64,000 nucleotides of DNA from Bradyrhizobium sp. CB82 (GCF_029714405.1 NZ_CP121650.1:1426001-1490000); one strand, 5' to 3'. Shown: positions 54,037 to 62,594, counted from the stretch's first letter. Program-made: numbers and translations. Notes: generated by a model from the sequence alone, not told the origin.

Positions 54037-54375
54037 CGTACATTCATGCTTCGCCTCCTTGTCGGAGGCCGGGACGAATCGATCCATGAGTCAAAAATCA
54101 GGCGCGCGCTTAACCGAGAAACAGGGTCAACACCTCGCTTTCATCCATACCTATTCGTACATGTTCAGACAGCCGCCCGCCGAAGCCGACATTCAGCGCC
54201 ATTTCCGCGTCAGCCCGCCCTCAGTCCGCCAGATGATCGTCACCCTCGAACGAAACGGTTTCATTCGCCGTCAGCCCGGCGTTCCCCGAAGCATCGAGAT
54301 TCTCCTGCCACCCGAAAACTTGCCCATCCTGGAATGGCTCGGTATCAAAACGTCAAAATCACTGTGATGAACCAA
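54018..54375. mobile_element. Truncated, inverted IS630 left end
   Basis: This 358-base segment is an inverted near-copy of the left part of the element at 41553: the outer inverted repeat (one difference in the first base), the small LexA-like gene, and the first ~30 bases of the transposase. A TA pair follows the end (54376-54377). The rest of the transposase and the other inverted repeat are missing, so it cannot move alone. Confidence 0.88.
54086..54367 (+). CDS. IS630-associated LexA-like protein, second copy
   Basis: This 93-residue copy differs from the one at 41561-41842 by a few residues (QHLAF for HYLAF, FRQPP for FGQPP, VRQM for VHQM). The reading frame is intact. It may still bind the element's promoter and so repress the complete copy; that is an inference. 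Confidence 0.75.
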   Translation: MSQKSGARLTEKQGQHLAFIHTYSYMFRQPPAEADIQRHFRVSPPSVRQMIVTLERNGFIRRQPGVPRSIEILLPPENLPILEWLGIKTSKSL

Positions 54376-54377
54376 TA

Positions 54378-55228
54378 GTCGGTCACGGGCCCTCGGCGAA
54401 CGTAGTCATCGGTTGATTGCGGATCGCTTCTGAATGGAGGCGACACTATCGCAAGTGTCAGCACTTTAACGCCGCGTCATCGGTTTAGGGATGCCTTGGC
54501 ACGCAAACTCTTGAGCATGGTTTGTGAACGTCCCTTGTATTGCCCCGCTATTGGCGGACCAAACAAACAGTTCTGAACCGCGTTCATTCTTTTATTATGA
54601 AGGAGCAGGAAGCCCTGCGCCATGGCCTCGCCGGAAAGAAAGAAGAATTGAGCGAGTAGCAAAGTCCCAGAAATCTCTTCATATTGAAGCCCAGAAGAGT
54701 TCGCGTAACAGTAGCAACTTAGCTCACTTACTTTCGGATTTAAATCCGCTATCACGTACATGATGCAGATTTCCGGCAAATTCGTCGTTCTTGCCGCCGT
54801 CAATCGTTATCGAATCAGGATGAGCAGCATTGATCCGAAACTCTGTCATGGCGATGATGCCGAAGTCAGCCACGGCCGGCGCCAATGTCGCGACGTCCGC
54901 CAGGTTTTTCGATAGCTATGACGAGGTGTTTCCAGCCGTCGAATTCATATTCATAGCTCCCTCGGCCAATGGCAAAGGTGCGAGGACCAAGATTGCAAAC
55001 CGTGCTCGAGAGATCGATTGACCGATTGCTGGCTCAATCGCTTGCTTTATTCGGGGAGAAACGGAACGAATCATAGAAGTTGGCTTGCAGGGCCTAACTA
55101 AGCAGCCATGGGTAATTGATCTGATGGTTTGCTTACCATCGGTGATTGCATAAGCGTCGACGACTATCACATGAGCTTGCCACAGATTGAATTGGGCAAC
55201 AACCTTAACCAGCCTGATGATAGGTGAC
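54378..55228. other. Gene-poor stretch before the tRNA-linked integrase
   Basis: No gene is recognised in these 850 bases. CGGATTTAAATCCG at 54735-54748 is a 14-base perfect palindrome, and GATGGT-N6-ACCATC near 55125-55145 could form a small hairpin. The base composition is lower in GC than the surroundings. Confidence 0.4.
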
Positions 55229-56608
55229 TCAACCCCGCGCGCCTCCCTTGATCGGCATCACCTTCTTGGGATGGAGCCAGTGGTCGATCCGATCAGCCCA
55301 ATGCTGCATCAGCTTCGCTCGCGAGCCGATCAGCGCGAGCGGTCCGTGCTTCTTGTAGAGCCCTTCCACAGTCGAATTATCGAGATGCGCGAGCTGCAAC
55401 TCGACGACATCGCCGTCCCATGCCTTGGCGTCCTTGATTTCTTCGTGGTGAGACAGGGTCGAGAAGGTGGTCCGGAATCCGTGGGCACAATGATCAGTCT
55501 TGGTGTCAATGCCAAGCAGCCGCAGGCGCTTGTTGAGCGTGTTGTTCGATAGCGGAGAGTCCCTCGAGCAGGAAAACGCGTACCGGCGATGGCCGGTCAG
55601 CTTCTGAGCGCTGCGCAGGATTGCGAGTGCCTGCCGTGACAAAGGCACGACATGGTCCCAACCAGTCTTCATCTTTGTGGCTGGAACAGTCCAGCGTTCG
55701 GCGTCCCAATCGACCTCGCTCCACTCCATTTCATTGACCATGCCGGGGCGGGGAATGGTCAGCGCATCGAAGCGCAAGGCAAGGCCAACAACGTCACCAA
55801 ATCTCGCTCTCGTCCACGGTGCGCTGATGAGCTTGAAGACGCGCGTCACGTCACGTGGTTCGGTGACGCCGGGACGCGGCGTCGAAATGTTGGCTATCAT
55901 CTGCCCATTCAGGTTGCGGAATGGATTGTAGCCGTCGCCTTCGACATCGGCATAGTCGCAGATTTGCTTACCGATGCTGCGCACGCGGTCGCGGGTTTCC
56001 AGCTTTCCCTCAGCTTCATATGAACGCATGAAAGCGAGCACGTCCGGACGCTTGATGTCCTGTCTGCACAGCTTGCCGAAGCGAGCCTTGACGTAGCCGA
56101 CACGCAGCTCGAGCACCTCGATGGTCTTGGAGTCGCGCACCGCAACGATCCTGCCGCGTTTGACTTTCTCCACCTTCTTCTTTGCAAGCCACTCGTCGGC
56201 CCATTGCCCGAACGGCCGGGCGGCCGCCTGCCTGTGCTTTTCAAGCTGCTTCTCGGTGCTCGGGTCTTTGCCTTCCTTGAGCAGGTCTTTGGCCTTGTCG
56301 CGCTCGCGCCTCGCGTCGGCAAGCGAGAACGTGCCATCCTTGCCGTTCCCGTAAGGGCCGATGGCGTAGGTTTTCTGACGGCCGTGGAAGCGGTAGCCCA
56401 TCCGCCAGAGCTTGGATGCAGCGTCGCAGGGCCTGCTCTGGTCCGGTGTGACGAAGAGATAAAGGCCGCCACCGGTCACGTCGGAAATCTTGGCGGGGCT
56501 CCACGTCCCATTGTCGAATTTCGGTCGGGCGGCGCGGCACTCGACGTCGGTCCTGATCTTCTTTGGGTTGGCGCACGCGCCACCGTTCTTGCGGGCCATC
56601 TGCTCCAT
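55229..56608 (-). CDS. Tyrosine-family integrase beside tRNA-Leu
   Basis: This integrase of about 459 residues (start at ATG 56608 or 56599) has an N-terminal arm-binding region (GGGLYLFVTPDQSRPC, GPYGNGKDGTFSLADARRER), a core-binding domain and a catalytic domain with the first arginine in DALTIPRPGMVNEMEWSEVD, the HxxR box in HGFRTTFST and the tyrosine in NSTVEGLYKKHG. Its 3' side faces the island and its 5' side faces tRNA-Leu, 213 bases from the tRNA end, the usual layout for a genomic island in a tRNA gene. Confidence 0.92.
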   Translation of the reverse strand: MEQMARKNGGACANPKKIRTDVECRAARPKFDNGTWSPAKISDVTGGGLYLFVTPDQSRPCDAASKLWRMGYRFHGRQKTYAIGPYGNGKDGTFSLADARRERDKAKDLLKEGKDPSTEKQLEKHRQAAARPFGQWADEWLAKKKVEKVKRGRIVAVRDSKTIEVLELRVGYVKARFGKLCRQDIKRPDVLAFMRSYEAEGKLETRDRVRSIGKQICDYADVEGDGYNPFRNLNGQMIANISTPRPGVTEPRDVTRVFKLISAPWTRARFGDVVGLALRFDALTIPRPGMVNEMEWSEVDWDAERWTVPATKMKTGWDHVVPLSRQALAILRSAQKLTGHRRYAFSCSRDSPLSNNTLNKRLRLLGIDTKTDHCAHGFRTTFSTLSHHEEIKDAKAWDGDVVELQLAHLDNSTVEGLYKKHGPLALIGSRAKLMQHWADRIDHWLHPKKVMPIKGGARG

Positions 56609-56656
56609 TCCTTCGTTCGGAATAGCGAAAGTCGCCGTGAACGTTTGTTCTCCCGA

Positions 56657-56688
56657 TACCAACACGATACCAACAAAAATACCAACAA
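56657..56688. repeat. Three tandem ATACCAACA repeats before the integrase
   Basis: ATACCAACA occurs at 56657-56665, 56668-56676 and 56680-56688, spaced 11 and 12 bases. They lie between the integrase start and tRNA-Leu, where arm-type integrase sites normally are. Confidence 0.65.
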
Positions 56689-56821
56689 ATCGGACGGCTG
56701 GGACCGGATGAGAACAAACGGTGACGAACACCGATGTACGCGAAAGCGCCTATTTTTCAAGGGCTTCCGAGCACTGCGCGGACGGTTGCGGACGCTTTCG
56801 AACTGGCTTGAACAGCCTAGT

Positions 56822-56906
56822 TGGTGCCCCTGGCCGGAATCGAACCAGCACTCCTTGCGGAACTCGATTTTGAGTCGAGCGCGTCTACCAGTTCCGCCAC
56901 AGGGGC
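56822..56906 (-). tRNA. tRNA-Leu (CAA anticodon)
   Basis: The minus strand folds into an 85-base tRNA including CCA: acceptor stem GCCCCTG with CAGGGGC, D-arm around GGTAGACGC, anticodon stem CTCGA/TCGAG with loop CTCAAAA (anticodon CAA), a long variable arm as expected for leucine, and T-arm CTGGTTCGATTCCGGCC. The 3' end faces the integrase, so it is the probable attachment site of the island. I did not find a duplicate of its 3' end elsewhere in the window. Confidence 0.95.
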
Positions 56907-57060
56907 CCCCGGTCGGCCCGTGGCCGGGCGTCGCGAAGCCGGCGGACTATAGCCATGGAAAAGGCGGGGTCAACCCGCGCCAAAGTGATGTCCGGCGTTC
57001 TCGACAGCGCCATCGGCGGGGGCTAGAGGCTAGGCTTAACCCTTCACCTCTGAGGCCGTC

Positions 57061-57603
57061 GTGACGACGAATAGCGCTGCAATACCAGCCTCCCGCCCCG
57101 CCGCGGGCAATCCGGCGCTCACGGCCTCGGCCGCCGTCACCTTGATTGCGGCTGCGACGATCGCGGGCGCCTGGTTCTTCCAGCTCGTGCTCGAAATCCT
57201 GCCCTGTCCGCTGTGCCTGGAGCAGCGTTACGTCTACTATCTGGCGATCCCGCTCGGCGCGCTCACGGCGCTTGGCGCAAGAGGCGGCGTGCCGCGGCCG
57301 CTGCTGCTTGCCGGACTCGCGTTGCTCGCGCTGGCGACGCTGGCCAATGCCGGCCTCGGCACCTATCACGCCGGGGTCGAATGGGGCTTTTGGAAGGGCC
57401 CGACCGATTGCTCCGGCCCTGTCGTCAATCTCGGCAGTGCAAAGGATCTGTTGTCGCGGCTCGATACGGTGAAGGTGATCCGCTGCGACGAGGTGCAATG
57501 GCGCTTCCTCGGCCTCTCGCTCGCCGGCTACAACGTGCTGATCTCGCTCGCGATGGCGGCGATCGCGGCGTGGGGATTTTTGGTGACGGCGAAGCGGAGC
57601 TAG
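57061..57603 (+). CDS. dsbB: Disulfide bond formation protein DsbB family
   Basis: DsbB re-oxidises DsbA in the periplasm and passes electrons to quinone. This 180-residue membrane protein has four hydrophobic segments, the first active-site pair LPCPLCLEQRYVYY and the second pair in GPTDCSGPVV and VIRCDEV. GTG 57061 is the start. It is the first gene beyond the tRNA, so it probably marks core chromosome. Confidence 0.92.
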   Translation: MTTNSAAIPASRPAAGNPALTASAAVTLIAAATIAGAWFFQLVLEILPCPLCLEQRYVYYLAIPLGALTALGARGGVPRPLLLAGLALLALATLANAGLGTYHAGVEWGFWKGPTDCSGPVVNLGSAKDLLSRLDTVKVIRCDEVQWRFLGLSLAGYNVLISLAMAAIAAWGFLVTAKRS

Positions 57604-57620
57604 CAAAGGCGCGTTAGCGC

Positions 57621-57666
57621 CGTGCCCACCATCTTTCCCCGGGCATCCGCCGACGTAGTGGGCACG
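57621..57666. repeat. Inverted repeat after dsbB
   Basis: CGTGCCCAC and GTGGGCACG form a perfect nine-base-pair stem over a 28-base loop between dsbB and the convergent AbrB-type gene. It may be a terminator or a dispersed palindrome; the role is uncertain. Confidence 0.4.
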
Positions 57667-57724
57667 CTTCCGCCTTCGCTCTTCGATACGGCGGACAAGT
57701 CGCTTTGCTTACCCTAGGAAGCCG

Positions 57725-58810
57725 TCAATCATCCACATCGTCCTGCGTGCGTCCGAAAAGGTGCACGATACCCGGAGTTGCGATGGTCACGAACACGAAG
57801 CGCGACAGGTGATGCGCGCCGACGAAGATCGGATCGATATGCAGGGTCAGCGCGAGCGCCAGCATCGCGTCCATCGCGCCCGGCGCGAAGGCGACGACGA
57901 CATCGGAAAACTTCACGTGCGTCGTCAGCACCACGATCGCGACGAAGATGCCGGAGATCGCAATCGCGATCGCAAACGAGCCGAGCGCCGCGTTGATGTG
58001 GCCGGCAAGGGTGTTGACCTTCATCCGCGCGAAACGGCTGCCGATCAGCGCGCCGATGCCGATCAGCGCCACGCCGCGCACCCAGTTCGGCAGGCCGCCC
58101 TCGACCCACCCCGCCCCGTGCAGCACGCTGGAGGCGATCATCGCGCCGAACATCCAGCTCGCGGGAAATTTCGCGAGCCGCAACAGCAGCGATAGCGCGA
58201 GCGAGGCGATGACGAGGATCAAGAGCTCGAACGGAGAGGCGATCGTCGTCGTCAGCGACGGCGCCGCCGAGGGCGCGAGGCCCGCAATCGCCAGTACCAT
58301 CGGCAGCGCTGCGGTGAGGATGATCACGCGCATGGTCTGCACCACCGCGATCCCCTGCAGATCGGCGCCGCGCTCGACCGCCAGAATCGTGATCTGCGAC
58401 AGCGCGCCGGGGCTTCCGGCGAGAAAAGCCGACGTGCGGTCCCAGCCATGGATGCGTTGCAGGTAATAGCTCGAGCCGAAGGTCGAGCAGAAGGTCGCAA
58501 GCGCGAGCAGTCCGATCGTCAGCGGATAGGCGCTGACCTGCTGGATCAGATGACGCGAAACGACGGACCCCAGGGAGATGCCGAGCAGCACCAGCACGGT
58601 CTGCGTCAGGATCGGCGGCACCGCGAGCGGGCGGCCGGCGATCGCGGCGATCCCGACCGCGATCATGGCGCCGGAGATCAGTCCGCCCGGCAGGTTGGCA
58701 AAAAGGAAAACCAGTCCGCCGACTGAGCCGATGCCGAGCGTCTCGATGGCGCTTCTGATCTTGGCGCGGGAGGGCAGCTCAAAGGGCAGGGAGGCGGTGA
58801 TCTGTTTCAC
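57725..58810 (-). CDS. AbrB-family membrane protein (putative ammonia monooxygenase-type)
   Basis: This 361-residue inner-membrane protein has about ten hydrophobic segments and the AbrB duplication pattern: two halves, each with a PGALSQITILA / APGAMDAMLALALTL motif (here SPGALSQITILAVERGAD and FAPGAMDAMLALALTLHIDP). The family is often labelled ammonia monooxygenase but probably transports or regulates; the substrate is unknown. It reads toward dsbB. Confidence 0.85.
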   Translation of the reverse strand: MKQITASLPFELPSRAKIRSAIETLGIGSVGGLVFLFANLPGGLISGAMIAVGIAAIAGRPLAVPPILTQTVLVLLGISLGSVVSRHLIQQVSAYPLTIGLLALATFCSTFGSSYYLQRIHGWDRTSAFLAGSPGALSQITILAVERGADLQGIAVVQTMRVIILTAALPMVLAIAGLAPSAAPSLTTTIASPFELLILVIASLALSLLLRLAKFPASWMFGAMIASSVLHGAGWVEGGLPNWVRGVALIGIGALIGSRFARMKVNTLAGHINAALGSFAIAIAISGIFVAIVVLTTHVKFSDVVVAFAPGAMDAMLALALTLHIDPIFVGAHHLSRFVFVTIATPGIVHLFGRTQDDVDD

Positions 58811-58898
58811 ACCGCCTTATGGCAAATCGGAGAAGCACGCACAATTGCGGCCATGTCATGCCGCAATGCGCGCGCTTGCAGGGGCGAATGTGACGGAA

Positions 58899-59168
58899 TT
58901 ATTTCGCGGCGGGGGCGGCGGTGCCGGCCTTCGCTTCCTTCATGCACTCGGAGCGGAATTTTTTGCGCTCCTTGCCGTGCAGGCCCTTGGCATCCGCCTG
59001 CTTGGAGCATTCGAGCGACTCGGCCGAATGCTGCTTCGGCGCCTTCTTGTCGGTCGTGGTGGCTGCAGTATCGCTCTTGGCGGCCGGCGCAGCAGTCTGC
59101 GCGAAGGCGGTGCCGGTGGCGAACAGGGAGGCGAGGGCGACGACGGCGAGGCGCGAGGCGAGGGTCAT
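58899..59168 (-). CDS. PsiF-repeat periplasmic protein
   Basis: This small protein has a signal peptide (TLASRLAVVALASLFATGTA, cleavage near FAQ), a low-complexity alanine/lysine linker and a PsiF-type repeat SLECSKQADAKGLHGKERKK, FRSECMKEAK. PsiF is phosphate-starvation-inducible in E. coli but its role is unknown. I take ATG 59168; a GTG three codons upstream is possible. It is short, 89 residues. Confidence 0.8.
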   Translation of the reverse strand: MTLASRLAVVALASLFATGTAFAQTAAPAAKSDTAATTTDKKAPKQHSAESLECSKQADAKGLHGKERKKFRSECMKEAKAGTAAPAAK

Positions 59169-59369
59169 GTGTTGCACTCTTGTGTTTGCGAATTGAACAA
59201 GGGCGGAGAACGTCTGCCCGCATTGCTGAACGCAACATGAATGGACGGCGCGCCGCGATCACTAAATTTTGGCCGCGAAAAGCATCGCTTCCTTGTCGGA
59301 TGCCGCCGACACGCTAGGATAGTGATCCCAATTTGCTTCCCCCGGGGCAGATCAAGGAGGAGACGAAGG

Positions 59370-59858
59370 ATGACCATTCAGACAAAATTGTTCTGCGCAG
59401 TTGCGGCATCGAGCGTCGCGGCGTTGCTCGCGAGCGCGCCGGCGCAGGCGCTGACCACGCAGGAATGCAGCGCGAAATATCAGGCGGCCAAGAAAGACGG
59501 CACGCTGGGCGGCATGAAGTGGAATGATTTCCGGAAAGCGCAGTGCGGTGCGGATGCAACTCCCGCCGCGGCGCCCACGGCCGCCGCACCGGCGGCGCCG
59601 GCCGAGCCGAAACAGGCGAAGAAGGAAGCTGCGCCCGCTGCGGCCCCCGCGCCGACGATGCCGGCAGGTCCCGCGGTCTTCCCGAACGCGGTCGATCCGA
59701 AATATGCCAAGGAGACCGCCGGCAAGGCCCGCATGCACACCTGTGTCGACCAGTACAACGCCAACAAGGCGACCAACGCCAATGGCGGCCTGAAGTGGAT
59801 CCAGAAGGGCGGCGGCTATTACAGCGAATGCACCAAGCGGCTGAAGGGCGCCGCGTAA
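59370..59858 (+). CDS. Periplasmic protein with two cysteine modules joined by an Ala/Pro linker
   Basis: This 162-residue protein has a signal peptide (TIQTKLFCAVAASSVAALLA, cleavage near AQA), then a module TTQECSAKYQAAKKDGTLGG, MKWNDFRKAQC, an alanine/proline/lysine linker of about 50 residues, and a second module HTCVDQYNANKATNANGGLK ending YYSECTKRLKG. AGGAGGAGACGAAGG precedes the ATG. Each module has two cysteines and a lysine-rich helix; the pattern resembles PsiF-like repeats. The function is unknown. Confidence 0.8.
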   Translation: MTIQTKLFCAVAASSVAALLASAPAQALTTQECSAKYQAAKKDGTLGGMKWNDFRKAQCGADATPAAAPTAAAPAAPAEPKQAKKEAAPAAAPAPTMPAGPAVFPNAVDPKYAKETAGKARMHTCVDQYNANKATNANGGLKWIQKGGGYYSECTKRLKGAA

Positions 59859-59900
59859 GGCTTGAAATGTGTCGACGGCCGGGGCGACGGCCCCGGCCGC

Positions 59901-60455
59901 TCAGCCGGTCGCCAGCAGCTTTTCTGCCGACTTTGCAATCATCTGCGCCCGCTTGCGCGGGCCGCGCTCGACGAAGAGCAGGCTCTGGCCGAACACGAAG
60001 CAGTAGAACATGAAGGCCTGCGCATCCGCCTCATCGGCGCCAAGGCCCGTCGCGCGATACAGCTCCGCGACATGCTTGAGACGCGCCGCATCGACGCTTG
60101 CTACCGCTGACGCCGCGGTCTCGTCGAGCCTCGCCCATTGCCGGATCGCTAGCTCGATCGCCATGGCGGCTGGATTCATGCGTTCGGAATAAAGCTGGAT
60201 CACCGCCTTCAGCCGGTCGCGCGGGGATTGTCCGTCTAGACTCGTCTGCTGCGCGATCGCCTCCGTGCGCCCCTCGCGCCAGCGTTCCAGCATCGCGCCA
60301 AGCAGTGCCGCGCGGTCGGCGAAGCGGCGGTAGAAGCCGCCTTTGGTGACGCCGAGTTTTTTCGCGAGCACCTCGACCCGGACGCCCTCGACCCCAGTGC
60401 GGGCCAGTTCCGCGAAGGCCGCCTCGACCCAGACATCGCCTTTGGTGGCACTCAT
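59901..60455 (-). CDS. TetR-family transcriptional repressor
   Basis: This 184-residue TetR-type regulator has the helix-turn-helix VWVEAAFAELARTGVEGVRV, EVLAKKLGVTKGGFYRRFAD and a helical ligand-binding domain. ATG 60455 with AAAGG eight bases upstream is the preferred start; an ATG 15 bases further upstream is possible. It is divergent from a thioesterase gene, and two palindromes lie between them, so it probably represses both. Confidence 0.88.
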   Translation of the reverse strand: MSATKGDVWVEAAFAELARTGVEGVRVEVLAKKLGVTKGGFYRRFADRAALLGAMLERWREGRTEAIAQQTSLDGQSPRDRLKAVIQLYSERMNPAAMAIELAIRQWARLDETAASAVASVDAARLKHVAELYRATGLGADEADAQAFMFYCFVFGQSLLFVERGPRKRAQMIAKSAEKLLATG

Positions 60456-60479
60456 GAATTCGCCTTTCACCGAGCTTTG

Positions 60480-60530
60480 ATACGGCGCCGTATTGCTAGC
60501 CCGTCACGGGCCTGATACGCTACCGTATCA
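60480..60530. promoter_or_regulatory. Two palindromic operators between TetR and thioesterase genes
   Basis: ATACGGCGCCGTAT (60480-60493) is a perfect 14-base palindrome. TGATACG-N4-CGTATCA (60513-60530) is a perfect seven-base inverted repeat sharing ATACG and CGTAT with the first. Their centres are 35 bases apart. They are the likely TetR binding sites. Confidence 0.7.
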
Positions 60531-60547
60531 AAATCAAGAGGCGGGAA

Positions 60548-60979
60548 ATGGCAATGCGGGAGGCTACCTATCGCGGCACGGTCTATCCGTGGCAATGCGA
60601 CCATGTCGGTCACATGAACATCATGTGGTATGTCGGCAAATTCGACGAGGCCAACTGGAATCTGTTCGCGCGCCTCGGGCTGACGCCGAGCTATCTGCGC
60701 ACCTCCGGGCGCGGGATGGCTGCGGTGCAGCAGAACATCACCTACAAGCGCGAGCTGCTCGCCGGCGACATCATCGAGATCCGCAGCATCCTGCTCGAGC
60801 TCCGTGAGAAGTCGATTCGCTTCCGGCACGAGATGAGCAACGCCGAGACCGGCGAGATCGCCGCAACTTGCGAGATCGCCGGCGTGCACATTGACCGGGA
60901 GGCGCGCAAATCGACGCCGTTCGAACCCGTCATCTGCGAGATCGCGAAGCGGCATCTCGTCGAGCCGGTCATGGCGTGA
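60548..60979 (+). CDS. Hotdog-fold acyl-CoA thioesterase (4-HBT family)
   Basis: This 143-residue protein belongs to the 4-hydroxybenzoyl-CoA thioesterase family. The motif PWQCDHVGHMNIMWYVGKFD holds the catalytic aspartate, followed by GMAAVQQNITYKRELLAGDI. It hydrolyses acyl- or aryl-CoA thioesters. It starts 17 bases after the operator and is followed four bases on by a PaaI-type thioesterase gene. Confidence 0.88.
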   Translation: MAMREATYRGTVYPWQCDHVGHMNIMWYVGKFDEANWNLFARLGLTPSYLRTSGRGMAAVQQNITYKRELLAGDIIEIRSILLELREKSIRFRHEMSNAETGEIAATCEIAGVHIDREARKSTPFEPVICEIAKRHLVEPVMA

Positions 60980-60983
60980 CGCG

Positions 60984-61449
60984 ATGGCCGCCTTCGAGCC
61001 GAAAAATCCCGATTTCCGGGCGGCCGCATCCCGTCTGTTCGATGGCCAGCCGGCGATGCGCACGCTCGGCATCACCCTCGCGCGCGTTGCGCCGGGCGAG
61101 GCGGAGCTGGTGAGCTTATGCGGCCGGTTTCACCCAGCAGAACGGCTTCGTGCATGCCGGCATCATCACAGCGGGTCTCGACAATGCCTGTGGTGTTGCC
61201 GCCTTCACGCTGCTGCCGCGCGAGGCCGACATCCTCACCGTCGAGTTCAAGACGAATCTGCTCGCGCCGGCGCGGGGCGAGGGCTTCGTCTTCAGGGCTG
61301 AGGTGGTCAAGCCGGGCCGCACTCTCACATTTTGCGAGGCCAAGGCCTTCGCGCGGCAAGAGGGGGCGACGACGCTGGTCGCGACCATGACCGCCACGCT
61401 GATGGCGCTGGTCCGCCGCGATGCGGCGCAGGCCGGCACTCCCGCCTGA
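60984..61449 (+). pseudogene. PaaI-family thioesterase with one-base frameshift
   Basis: From ATG 60984 the frame reads AAFEPKNPDFRAAASRLFDG, QPAMRTLGITLARVAPGEAE, LVS, then shifts. In the next frame the family signature AAGFTQQNGFVHAGIITAGL appears, with DNACGVAAFTLLPREADILT and the rest to 61449. The simplest cause is one extra T in AGCTTATGCG near 61115. Because the rest is intact, a sequencing error is a fair alternative. Confidence 0.75.
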
Positions 61450-61577
61450 TCCGTGCGGGCGGGATGGCCCGCATTCCGTTTTTTCGGCTGTCATTCCCGG
61501 CGACGCACTCTATATGCTGGTGCGTAACGCTTCTGGGCCTCAGGCCGTAGTACCGACGGGCCGAACTGGGACGAGGG

Positions 61578-62234
61578 ATGACTGGACACAAACCAACGCG
61601 GCGCGCGGCGCTGACACTGATCGGGGCGGGCGCGGTGCTCGCAGGCGGCCTCCGCCCCGGCCGCGCCGCGACGGCCGAAGACGATACCATCCTGACCGAA
61701 GCCGCCGTGCTGCGCGATCCCGATGTGCCCGGGATCGGCAACCGTGACGGCGATATCACCATCGTCGAATGGTCCGACTATCAATGTCCCTATTGCCGCC
61801 GCGTCGAGCCGGAGCTGCGCCAGATCGTCCAGGATGACGGCAAGGTGAGGCTGGTGATGAAGGACTGGCCGATCCTCGGGCCGGTCTCGGTGACCGCGGC
61901 GCGGATGGCGCTGGCTGCCAAATTCCAGGGGAAGTACGACCAGGCCCATGATGCGATGATGGGCGTGAACTCGCGCCTGACCGAGCCGCGCATCAACGAG
62001 CTGCTCGCGGGTGTCGGGGTCGACATGGATCGCCTGAAGCGCGATCTCGCCGGCCACGCCAAGGACATCGACGCGATCCTGAAACGCAACAACGATCAGG
62101 CCGAGGCCTTTGGCTTCCGGGGTACGCCGTCCTTCATCGTCGGTAAATTCCGCGTACCGGGGGTGCTTACCATGGCCGAGTTCGAGCAAGTGATCGCGGA
62201 CGCGCGCAAGGCGAAGGCAGGCAACAGCAACTGA
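61578..62234 (+). CDS. DsbA-family thiol-disulfide oxidoreductase
   Basis: This 218-residue protein has a twin-arginine-like signal (TRRAALTLIGAGAVLAGG) and a thioredoxin-fold domain with active site WSDYQCPYCRRVEPELRQIV, and FGFRGTPSFIVGKFRVPGVL with the cis-proline. It forms or isomerises disulfides in the periplasm and fits the DsbB gene 4.5 kb upstream. A hairpin terminator follows. Confidence 0.9.
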   Translation: MTGHKPTRRAALTLIGAGAVLAGGLRPGRAATAEDDTILTEAAVLRDPDVPGIGNRDGDITIVEWSDYQCPYCRRVEPELRQIVQDDGKVRLVMKDWPILGPVSVTAARMALAAKFQGKYDQAHDAMMGVNSRLTEPRINELLAGVGVDMDRLKRDLAGHAKDIDAILKRNNDQAEAFGFRGTPSFIVGKFRVPGVLTMAEFEQVIADARKAKAGNSN

Positions 62235-62248
62235 GGCCAAACGAGACA

Positions 62249-62279
62249 AAGGCGCCGTCGCGGATCGCGGCGGCGCCTT
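62249..62279 (+). terminator. Terminator after the DsbA-like gene
   Basis: AAGGCGCCG and CGGCGCCTT form a nine-base-pair stem over a 13-base loop, 15 bases after the stop. It is followed by TGTC, not a T-run, and may work in both directions toward the convergent small gene. Confidence 0.6.
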
Positions 62280-62306
62280 GTCGATGGATTGCTGAACGCA
62301 GCCCTC

Positions 62307-62513
62307 TTATCGCCACGAAATCTTTACCCAGTCCTTGTGCGCGCGGTCCACCAGCGCGTCCCAGTCGGCCCTTGCGACATCCCAGTTCACGATGGTGCGA
62401 TTGGTCGCCGCGACCTCGCCGCTGGCGACCGACGACGTCTGCATCGAATCATGAATGTAGACGCCGATACCAAGCAGCAGCGCGCCCAGGATCATTCCGA
62501 AAAAAGTCTGCAT
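62307..62513 (-). CDS. Small membrane-anchored hypothetical protein
   Basis: This 68-residue protein has one N-terminal hydrophobic segment (QTFFGMILGALLLGIGVYIH) and a short soluble tail ending NWDVARADWDALVDRAHKDW. I recognise no family name. GGAGGTTCGC-type sequence precedes the start on the minus strand. Confidence 0.65.
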   Translation of the reverse strand: MQTFFGMILGALLLGIGVYIHDSMQTSSVASGEVAATNRTIVNWDVARADWDALVDRAHKDWVKISWR

Positions 62514-62594
62514 AGCGAACCTCCGTGACAGGCAATAACGCCGGCTCGGATCGAATGGTTCCGCAGCACTGCAGCGCGAACAAGGACAACTTGT

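Noticed and set aside
54735..54748. 14-base palindrome CGGATTTAAATCCG as an operator
   Set aside because: It stands alone in gene-poor DNA with no gene near enough to be controlled, and one such palindrome can occur by chance.
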